From Pelomonas sp. KK5 (lineage in GTDB: Bacteria > Pseudomonadota > Gammaproteobacteria > Burkholderiales > Burkholderiaceae_C): a stretch of DNA of 32,490 nucleotides. The stretch is from the NCBI RefSeq assembly GCF_001984095.1, contig NZ_LYVQ01000057.1, forward strand, positions 1 to 32,490, in the 5' to 3' direction. A program made the position numbers and the translations under genes. The notes beneath the pieces are model-generated. The model saw only the letters and a list, made by a program, of their open reading frames with translations, was not told the DNA's origin and did no database searches. Each line of letters opens with the position of its first letter. The stretch's first letter is position 1. Positions 26,394-32,490 of the stretch are shown in pieces.

Positions 26394-27692
26394 ATGAGCG
26401 ACCGCAGAACGATCCTGAAGGGCATGGCCGCCGCAGGCCTGATTGGTGGTGCGCCCTTTGCGCAGGCGCAGACGATGAGCTTCAAACCCGAGAAGGGCGC
26501 CAAGCTGCGCGTGCTGCGCTGGAGCCGCTTCGTGCAGGGCGACATCGACGCCTACATGGTCAACGTCAAGAAGTTCATCGACGCCACCGGCGTCGAGGTG
26601 CGGGTGGACAACGAGGGCTGGGAGGACGTGCGGCCCAAGGCCGCGGTGGCGGCCAATACCGGCGCCGGGCCGGACATCATCCTGTCCACCAACGACGACG
26701 CCAACCTGTATCCGGACAAGCTGCTGGACGTCACCGACCTGGCCGAATACCTCGGCAAGAAGTACGGCGGCTGGTACCCGGCCGGCCAGGCCTTCATGCG
26801 GCCGGACGGCAAGAAGTGGCTGGGCCTGCCGCTGGGCGCCACCGGTTCGCTGCTCGTCTACCGCGAAAGCCACGTCAAGGCAGCCGGCTTCGACGGCATT
26901 CCGAAGGACACCGACGGCTTCCTCAAGCTCTGCCGCGCACTGAAGGACAAGGGCACGCCGCCCGGCATGGCGCTGGGCAACGCCACCGGCGACAGCACCT
27001 GGTGCAACTGGCTCATCTGGGCCTTCGGCGGCAAGCTGGTGGACAAGACGAACAAGGTCGTCATCGACAGCCCCGAGACTTTGCGCGCGCTGGAGTACGC
27101 GAAGGAGCTCTACGCCACCTTCATCCCCGGCACGCTGTCCTGGCTGGACCCGAACAACAACAAGGCCTTCCTGGACGGCCAGATCTCGCTGACCAACAAC
27201 GGCATCTCGATCTACTACGCGGCCAAGAACTCGGCCGACCCGAAGATCAAGGAGATCGCGGCGGACATCAACCACTCGGTGTTCCCCGTGGGGCCGGTGG
27301 GCGTGCCGACCGAGTCGCACCTGTTCTTCAACCAGATGGTGATGAAGTACACCAAGTACCCGAACGCGGCCAAGGAGTTCCTGCGCTTCATGATGGAGAA
27401 GGAGCAGTACGACGCCTGGCTGATGGGCGCCGGCGGCTACGTCGCGCAGCCGCTGAAGGCCTACGAGGCGAACCCGGTGTGGACGATCGACCCGAAGCAC
27501 CTGCCCTACCGCGACTCGCTGAAGAACCTGCGGCCGGCCGGGTACGAGGGCCGGCTCGGCTATGCCTCGGCCGGCGCTGCGGCGGACTTCATCATCGCCA
27601 ATATGGTGGCCGAGGCCGCCAGTGGCTCAAAGACACCCAAGGAAGCCGCCGAGCGCGCCCAGAAGCGCGCCGAGCGCTACTACAAGGTGTGA
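26394..27692 (+). CDS. Extracellular solute-binding protein family 1, probably Tat-exported
   Basis: This 432-residue periplasmic sugar-binding protein has an N-terminus with twin arginines in the Tat-like motif DRRTILK (residues 3-9), then a moderately hydrophobic core and AQA|Q cleavage. Tat rather than Sec export is therefore likely. The fold landmarks are GPDIILSTNDDANLYPDKLLDV, LPLGATGSLLVYRESHVKAAGFD and WLDPNNNKAFLDGQISLTNNG, typical of family 1 sugar binders. AGGAGA lies upstream of the ATG. The ligand is unknown, as no catabolic enzyme is linked to the operon. Its stop overlaps the GTG start of the first permease. Confidence 0.93.
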   Translation: MSDRRTILKGMAAAGLIGGAPFAQAQTMSFKPEKGAKLRVLRWSRFVQGDIDAYMVNVKKFIDATGVEVRVDNEGWEDVRPKAAVAANTGAGPDIILSTNDDANLYPDKLLDVTDLAEYLGKKYGGWYPAGQAFMRPDGKKWLGLPLGATGSLLVYRESHVKAAGFDGIPKDTDGFLKLCRALKDKGTPPGMALGNATGDSTWCNWLIWAFGGKLVDKTNKVVIDSPETLRALEYAKELYATFIPGTLSWLDPNNNKAFLDGQISLTNNGISIYYAAKNSADPKIKEIAADINHSVFPVGPVGVPTESHLFFNQMVMKYTKYPNAAKEFLRFMMEKEQYDAWLMGAGGYVAQPLKAYEANPVWTIDPKHLPYRDSLKNLRPAGYEGRLGYASAGAAADFIIANMVAEAASGSKTPKEAAERAQKRAERYYKV

Positions 27693-28588
27693 AGACGACA
27701 CTCGGCAACTCGCGCAACGCCCTCGGCCTGCTGTTCCTCGCGCCGGCAGCGCTGCTGCTGCTGGTCTTCCTCAGCTACCCGCTGGGCCTGGGCACCTGGC
27801 TCGGCTTCACCGATGCCAAGGTGGGCCGGCCCGGCGTGTGGGTCGGGCTGGAGAACTACGAGTTCCTGTGGGGCGACGAGGTCACGCGGCTGGCGCTGTT
27901 CAACACGCTGGTCTACACGGTCGTCGCCAGCGTCTTCAAGTTCGGGCTGGGCCTGTGGCTGGCGCTGCTGCTGAACCGCAACATCCGGTTGAAGACCTTC
28001 TTCCGCGCCATCGTGCTGCTGCCCTACATCGTGCCCACGGCGCTATCGGCGCTGGCCTTCTGGTGGATCTACGACGCGCAGTTCTCGATCGTCAGCTGGG
28101 CGCTGGTGAAGCTGGGCCTGATCGAGCGCTATATCGACTTCCTCGGCTCGCCGTGGAATGCCCGCATCGCCGTGATCATCGCCAACGTGTGGCGCGGCGT
28201 GCCCTTCGTCGCGATCACGCTGCTGGCCGGGCTGCAGACGATCTCGCCGTCCTACTACGAGGCCTCGGCCATCGACGGCGCCACCCGCTGGCAGCAGTTC
28301 CGCCACGTCACGCTGCCGCTGCTGACGCCGATCATCGCGGTGGTGATGACCTTCTCGGTGCTGTTCACCTTCACCGACTTCCAGCTGATCTACGTCATCA
28401 CCCGCGGCGGCCCGCTGAACGCCACGCAGCTGATGGCCACGCTGTCCTTCCAGCGCGCCATCCCCGGCGGTGCCCTGGGCGAAGGCGCCGCCATCGCACT
28501 GGCGATGCTGCCCTTCCTGCTGGCCTGCGTGATGTTCTCCTACTTCGGCCTGCAGCGCCGCAAGTGGCAGCAGGGCGGAGGCGACTGA
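27689..28588 (+). CDS. Sugar ABC transporter permease (MalF/UgpA-like), second system, GTG start
   Basis: This 299-residue membrane subunit starts at GTG 27689, which overlaps the binding-protein stop in a GTGA (27689-27692). No in-frame ATG exists before the first membrane helix (ALGLLFLAPAALLLLVFLSYPLG), so GTG is the only sensible start. Six transmembrane helices are expected. The EAA loop reads YEASAIDGATRWQQFRHVTLPLL, and FTFTDFQLIYVITRGGPLNAT is the conserved MalF-side segment. The next gene begins directly after its stop codon. Confidence 0.92.
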   Translation: MKTTLGNSRNALGLLFLAPAALLLLVFLSYPLGLGTWLGFTDAKVGRPGVWVGLENYEFLWGDEVTRLALFNTLVYTVVASVFKFGLGLWLALLLNRNIRLKTFFRAIVLLPYIVPTALSALAFWWIYDAQFSIVSWALVKLGLIERYIDFLGSPWNARIAVIIANVWRGVPFVAITLLAGLQTISPSYYEASAIDGATRWQQFRHVTLPLLTPIIAVVMTFSVLFTFTDFQLIYVITRGGPLNATQLMATLSFQRAIPGGALGEGAAIALAMLPFLLACVMFSYFGLQRRKWQQGGGD

Positions 28589-29458
28589 ATGGCCGCACGC
28601 AACGAGAGCATCGGCATGGCCTACCTGGACGGTCGCGGCCGCAAGCTCATCACCGTCTACCTGCCGCTGCTGGCCTTCGTGATCGTGCTGCTGTTCCCCT
28701 TCTACTGGATGGCGATCACTGCGGTGAAGCCCGAGGCGGAGCTGCTGGCGCGCGACGGCAATCCGTTCTGGGTGATCAAGCCCACGCTGGCGCATTTCAG
28801 GAAGCTGCTGCTGGAGACCGAGTACCCGCAGTGGCTGTGGAACACGCTGCTGGTGTCGGCGGTGGCCACCTTCGTCTCGCTGGCGGCCTCGGTCTTCGCC
28901 GCCTATGCGATCGAGCGGCTGCGCTTCCGCGGCGCGCGCCACATGGGCCTGGCGATCTTCGGCGCGTATCTCGTGCCGCCGTCCATCCTCTTCATCCCGC
29001 TGGCCAGCGTGGTCTTCAAGCTGGGCCTGATCGACACCCGCTGGGCGCTGATCCTCACCTACCCGACCTTTTTGATCCCCTTCTGCACCTGGCTGCTGAT
29101 GGGCTACTTCCGCTCGATCCCGGTGGAGCTGGAGGAATGCGCGCTGATCGACGGCGCCAGCCGCTGGCAGATCCTCGTCAGGATCGTGCTGCCGCTGGCG
29201 GTGCCGGGGCTGATCTCGGCCGGCATCTTCGCCTTCACGCTGTCGTGGAACGAGTTCATCTACGCGCTGACCTTCATCTCCAGCTCGGAGGTGAAGACGG
29301 TGCCGGTCGGCGTGGTGACCGAACTCGTGCAGGGCGACGTCTACCAGTGGGGCCCGCTGATGGCCGGCGCCCTGCTCGGCTCGCTGCCGGTGGCCCTCAT
29401 CTATTCGTTCTTCGTGGACTACTACGTCAGCGGCCTGACCGGCTCGGTCAAGGAGTAG
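28589..29458 (+). CDS. Sugar ABC transporter permease (MalG/UgpE-like), second system
   Basis: This 289-residue partner permease has an EAA loop ELEECALIDGASRWQILVRIVLPLA and the TLSWNEFIYALTFI segment typical of MalG-type subunits. The ATG abuts the previous TGA, and GGAGG lies eight bases upstream within the preceding gene, so the two are closely co-expressed. With ATPase, binding protein and first permease it completes a four-part CUT1-type importer. The stop overlaps the convergent kinase gene by 11 bases. Confidence 0.94.
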   Translation: MAARNESIGMAYLDGRGRKLITVYLPLLAFVIVLLFPFYWMAITAVKPEAELLARDGNPFWVIKPTLAHFRKLLLETEYPQWLWNTLLVSAVATFVSLAASVFAAYAIERLRFRGARHMGLAIFGAYLVPPSILFIPLASVVFKLGLIDTRWALILTYPTFLIPFCTWLLMGYFRSIPVELEECALIDGASRWQILVRIVLPLAVPGLISAGIFAFTLSWNEFIYALTFISSSEVKTVPVGVVTELVQGDVYQWGPLMAGALLGSLPVALIYSFFVDYYVSGLTGSVKE

Positions 29459-31154
29459 CGCCAGTAGCCGGAGCCACCCGCAGCTCCAGCGTGAAGCGGC
29501 TGCCCTGCCCCGCCTCGCTGCTGACGCCGATGCGTCCGCCCATGCGCTCCATCAGCTGCTTGCAGATCACCAGGCCGATGCCGGTGCCCTCCAGCGCGCT
29601 GCGGCCCAGGCGGTTGAAGGGCTGGAACAGCTGGGCCTGCTGCTCGATCGAGAGGCCCATGCCGCTGTCCGCCACCTCGATGCAGAACTCCTCCGGCCCG
29701 CGGGTCCAGGCGCGCACGCGCACCCAGCCACCGGCCCGGTTGTACTTGATCGCGTTGGACACCAGGTTGTGCATCACCTGCTCCAGCCGCAGCGGGTCGG
29801 CCAGCACCAGCGGCAGGTTCGGCGGCGGCTCGAAAACCAGCGTGAGTCCGGCATCCGCCGCCGCCGGCATCGCCAGCTCCACGCAGCGGCGCAGCAGCGG
29901 GATCGCGTCGATCGGCTTGGCCTCCACCACCAGGGTGCCCGACTCCAGCCGCGAGAAGCTCATCATGTCCTCGATCAGCAGCAGCAGGTGGCGGGCCGCC
30001 TCCTCGATGCGGGCCACGCGCTGGCGCTGCGTCTCGTCCAGCGGGCGCTCGCCGTCCACGGCCAGCAGCTGCGCGAAGCCCAGCACCGCGTTCAGCGGCG
30101 TGCGCAGCTCGTGGCTCGCCTGGGACATGAACTCGGCCTTGGAGCGGTTGGCCAGCTCGGCCATCGCGCGGGCATGGTCAGCGTCCTGCAGACGGCGGCG
30201 CTCGGCCAGCTCGTGCTGCAGCTGCTCGGTGCGGGCCACCACCTCGCGCCGCAGCGTGCGGTTCCAGCCCGCCATCGCCAGCAGGCCCAGCAGGCCCAAC
30301 GCCAGCACCACGCTGCCGCCGATCACCGCGCGGCGCGAGAAGGCGCCGCCGCCATGGTCCAGCGGGATCCAGCGGTCGGCGATGGCCTGGCGCTCGTCGG
30401 CGTCGATCTGGTCCAGCCCCTTCTGCAGGATGCGACCCAGCAGCGGCCAGTCACGCCGGTAGCCGATGGCCAGGTCGTAGGCGAAGCCGATGTCGCCGAC
30501 CACGCGGACATTGCCGATGCCCTCGGTGCGCATCAGGTAGGTGGCGCCGGCCATGTCCATCACGCCGGCGCTGATCTCGCCGCCGGCCAGGCGGCGCAGC
30601 AGGCTGCGGTCATCGGCCTCGATCGTGCGGGGGTTGTCCGGGAAGCGGTCGGCCAGGAAGGGCTGGACCGCATAGCCCTGGCTCACCGAGACCTTCTCGC
30701 CCGGCTGCAGGTCGCCCGCCGCGGGCGCGGTGCGCACGCCGTCCTCGCGGCGGCGCAGCAGCACCGCCGGCACCGTGATGTAGGGCCGTGTGAAGGACAG
30801 GAACTCGCGCCGCTCGGCCGTGTCGCGGACCGACATGATCAGGTCCACCCGCCCGTCCTTGAGCGCCTGCATCGATTCGGCGAAGGGCGCCGGCGGGGCC
30901 AGTTCGATATGCAGGCCGGTGAGGCGCCTGAGCCGCTCGATGTAGTCCACCGAGAGCCCGCGCACCGCGCCGCTCTCGTCCACGAAGGTGAAGGGGCCGT
31001 AGCTGCGCGAGGTGGCCACGCGCACCAGCGGGTGGGCGGCGATCCAGGCCTTCTCCTCGGCGCTCAGTTCGATGCCGTCCTGCGCACGCAGCGGCAGCGC
31101 GAGCAGCAGGCCGGTCAGGCAGAACAGGAGAGCAAGGAAACGGGCACGCGCCAT
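29448..31154 (-). CDS. Hybrid-input sensor histidine kinase with periplasmic solute-binding domain
   Basis: This 568-residue protein has a signal sequence (residues 1-24) and one periplasmic SBP_bac_3 (family 3 solute-binding) domain at about 40-265, as in the input modules of BvgS. A transmembrane helix follows at about 277-297, then a coiled coil, a HisKA domain with phospho-accepting His348 (SHELRTPLN) and an HATPase_c domain with N-box Asn467, G1 DSGMG at 496-500 and GTGIGL at 523-528. It should sense a small amino-acid-like or other ligand and phosphorylate a response regulator. No receiver domain is fused and none is encoded within the window, so its partner is elsewhere. Confidence 0.93.
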   Translation of the reverse strand: MARARFLALLFCLTGLLLALPLRAQDGIELSAEEKAWIAAHPLVRVATSRSYGPFTFVDESGAVRGLSVDYIERLRRLTGLHIELAPPAPFAESMQALKDGRVDLIMSVRDTAERREFLSFTRPYITVPAVLLRRREDGVRTAPAAGDLQPGEKVSVSQGYAVQPFLADRFPDNPRTIEADDRSLLRRLAGGEISAGVMDMAGATYLMRTEGIGNVRVVGDIGFAYDLAIGYRRDWPLLGRILQKGLDQIDADERQAIADRWIPLDHGGGAFSRRAVIGGSVVLALGLLGLLAMAGWNRTLRREVVARTEQLQHELAERRRLQDADHARAMAELANRSKAEFMSQASHELRTPLNAVLGFAQLLAVDGERPLDETQRQRVARIEEAARHLLLLIEDMMSFSRLESGTLVVEAKPIDAIPLLRRCVELAMPAAADAGLTLVFEPPPNLPLVLADPLRLEQVMHNLVSNAIKYNRAGGWVRVRAWTRGPEEFCIEVADSGMGLSIEQQAQLFQPFNRLGRSALEGTGIGLVICKQLMERMGGRIGVSSEAGQGSRFTLELRVAPATGATP

Positions 31155-31192
31155 CCCGCCATTGTCGGCGAAACTGACGCTTACCTAACTCG

Positions 31193-32101
31193 TTACTTGA
31201 CCGGCATTTCCCTCAGTGCCGCCTTCAGCTTCTCGCCGATCTCCGGTTTGGCGGCAAAGGGCGAGCTGGGGTTGCGCAGGGCCATCACGTCCTCGAAGCG
31301 GGTCTGCACGCCGGCCAGCGCGTGCGGGTGGCTGAAGACGTAGAAGCGCTGCCCGTCGATGCCGGCGAAGACCATCTGCGCCACGTCGGCGGCGCTCAGC
31401 TTGCCCGACGAGACCGCCTTGTCGCTCATCGCCCGGCCGATCAGCTGGCTCTGGGTGGGCTTGTCCGCCGCCAGTTCGGCGGGGCGGTTGCGGTCGCTGG
31501 CGGTGATGCCGGTCGGCACGAAGTAGGGGCACAGCACCGAGCAGTGGATCTGGTCGGTGACGAGGGCCAGGTCTTGATGCAGGGTCTCGCTGAGCGAGAC
31601 GACCGCATGCTTGGAGACGTTGTACACGCCCATGTTCGGCGCGTTGAGCATGCCGGCCATCGAGGCGGTGTTGACGACGTGGCCCTCGTACGCGGGGTCG
31701 TTCCTGGCGGCTTCCAGCATCATCGGCGTGAACAGGCGCACACCGTGCACCACGCCCATCAGGTTGACGCCCAGCACCCACTCCCAGTCGGCCAGCGAGT
31801 TCTCCCAGATCAGGCCGCCGGAGCCGACACCCGCGTTGTTGAAGACGAAATGCGGGGCGCCGAAGCGCAGCTTGACGTCTGCCGCCAGCGCCTCCATCTC
31901 GGCCGCCTTGGCCACGTCGACGCGGCGGGCCATGACCTGCACCCGGCCCTCGAGCTCCGCCGCCGCCTTCTCCAGCGCGTCGGCCTGCACGTCGCACAGC
32001 ACGAGGTTCATGCCGCGCGCCGCGGCGATGCGCGCCACCTCGAGGCCGAAGCCCGAGCCGGCGCCGGTGATCACGGCCGTGCGGCCCTCGAACTGCTTCA
32101 T
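31193..32101 (-). CDS. Short-chain dehydrogenase/reductase
   Basis: This 302-residue SDR has the Rossmann cofactor motif TGAGSGFG at 12-19, NNAG at 88-91 and the catalytic Ser147, Tyr160 and Lys164 (YNVSK). Asp37 after the second strand favours NAD(H). The C-terminal extension of about 60 residues after PTGI is typical of larger SDRs acting on bulky alcohols or ketones. AGGAG lies upstream of the ATG, and the start overlaps the stop of the GST-like gene in an ATGA. The substrate is unknown. Confidence 0.92.
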   Translation of the reverse strand: MKQFEGRTAVITGAGSGFGLEVARIAAARGMNLVLCDVQADALEKAAAELEGRVQVMARRVDVAKAAEMEALAADVKLRFGAPHFVFNNAGVGSGGLIWENSLADWEWVLGVNLMGVVHGVRLFTPMMLEAARNDPAYEGHVVNTASMAGMLNAPNMGVYNVSKHAVVSLSETLHQDLALVTDQIHCSVLCPYFVPTGITASDRNRPAELAADKPTQSQLIGRAMSDKAVSSGKLSAADVAQMVFAGIDGQRFYVFSHPHALAGVQTRFEDVMALRNPSSPFAAKPEIGEKLKAALREMPVK

Positions 32102-32490
32102 GTGGATGTCTCCTGCGTTTTCTTGATGGCGAAGGCGATGCGGGGGAAGTGGACGTGGACGGTGCCGGCGCGCGGGTCCTGGCGGCGCAGCGTGACGCGG
32201 CGGCCGGTGAGCCCGACCAGTTCGCCGGCGACCGGGTCGCAGGCGTAGTCCAGCGGGGTGACGGTGACCGGCTCGCCGGCGGCGAAGCCCAGGCCCGGCT
32301 CGATCTCGCAGGCCTGCGGCGTGGAAGCGGCGGCCAGGCCGAGCGCCTCGTCCGCGCTCATCTCGTGGCGCTGGCCGTGGCCGAAGGCGGCCACGCGCTC
32401 GTACCAGGCATTCAATCTCGAATGCGGGGCCAGCACGCCGGCCATCGGCGGGGCGCGGCGGATGAACCAGACGCTGTGGGCGACGAGAAA
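32098..32490 (-). CDS. Glutathione S-transferase-like protein, C-terminal part
   Basis: The frame is open to the window edge, giving 130 residues, with the N-terminus outside. It begins FLVAHSVWFIRRAPP, then AWYERVAAFGHG, both typical of the helical C-terminal domain of glutathione S-transferases. It ends in about 80 residues (EPVTVTPLDYACDPVAGELVGLTGRRVTLRR) that look like a beta-rich extension beyond the usual GST fold. The thioredoxin-like glutathione-binding domain would lie in the missing half. Its stop overlaps the dehydrogenase start, so the two are translationally coupled and may act on one substrate. Confidence 0.7.
   Translation of the reverse strand, partial: FLVAHSVWFIRRAPPMAGVLAPHSRLNAWYERVAAFGHGQRHEMSADEALGLAAASTPQACEIEPGLGFAAGEPVTVTPLDYACDPVAGELVGLTGRRVTLRRQDPRAGTVHVHFPRIAFAIKKTQETST

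Noticed and set aside
27562-30462. Plus-strand open frame of 966 codons across the second importer and kinase
   Set aside because: It is out of phase with two well-supported permeases and antisense to the kinase; composition is Arg/Ala-rich and shows no motif.

Overview
The window is a high-GC, densely packed chromosomal segment with 27 coding sequences, two of them cut by the window ends. I saw no tRNA, rRNA, insertion sequence, phage gene or CRISPR array. GC-rich third codon positions, frequent 4-bp ATGA gene overlaps, a UgpC/MalK-type sugar importer style and a Burkholderiales-type gene repertoire point to a free-living betaproteobacterium, probably Burkholderiales near Roseateles/Rubrivivax/Mitsuaria. 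That placement is inference, not a search result.

Layout from left to right. (1) 1-321 (-) is the N-terminal part of a probable MipA/OmpV outer-membrane protein. (2) 530-2906 (+) is a translationally coupled trio: alpha/beta hydrolase, acyl carrier protein and beta-ketoacyl-ACP synthase. (3) 2907-6659 holds an unrecognised small protein (-), an aldo/keto reductase (+), an AidB-like acyl-CoA dehydrogenase (-) and a divergent TetR regulator (+). (4) 6735-13621 (+) is a complete beta-glucoside or glucose utilisation operon. It has a textbook LacI-family operator, a cytoplasmic GH1 beta-glucosidase, a binding protein, two permeases, an ATPase and a terminal LacI regulator. (5) 25198 down to 13611 (-) is a run of eleven genes in one direction: a BaiN/HI0933-like flavoprotein; a beta-helix lipoprotein, diheme cytochrome and TonB receptor; an orphan lipoprotein; a NIPSNAP-like protein; a free-methionine-sulfoxide reductase coupled to a gamma-glutamylcyclotransferase-like protein; a VOC protein with a DUF1479 dioxygenase; and a chemoreceptor whose leader can fold over its own ribosome binding site. 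(6) 25283-29458 (+) is a second complete sugar-type ABC importer. (7) 29448-32490 (-) holds a BvgS-like hybrid-input histidine kinase, a short-chain dehydrogenase and the C-terminal part of a glutathione S-transferase-like protein.

The strongest candidate for an undescribed system is 18296-23835. A right-handed parallel beta-helix lipoprotein and a diheme c-type cytochrome lipoprotein form a recurrent gene pair of unknown function (as I recall, the TIGR03805/TIGR03806 families). Here they are followed in the same direction by a TonB-dependent receptor and an uncharacterised lipoprotein. This suggests a cell-envelope machine that takes up or processes a ligand, with an electron-transfer step. 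The second candidate is the hydrolase-ACP-ketosynthase trio, which looks like a minimal dedicated acyl-assembly unit.

All four convergent gene junctions in the window abut or overlap at their stop codons (2906/2907, 4315-4318, 13611-13621, 29448-29458). No intrinsic terminator can fit between those genes.
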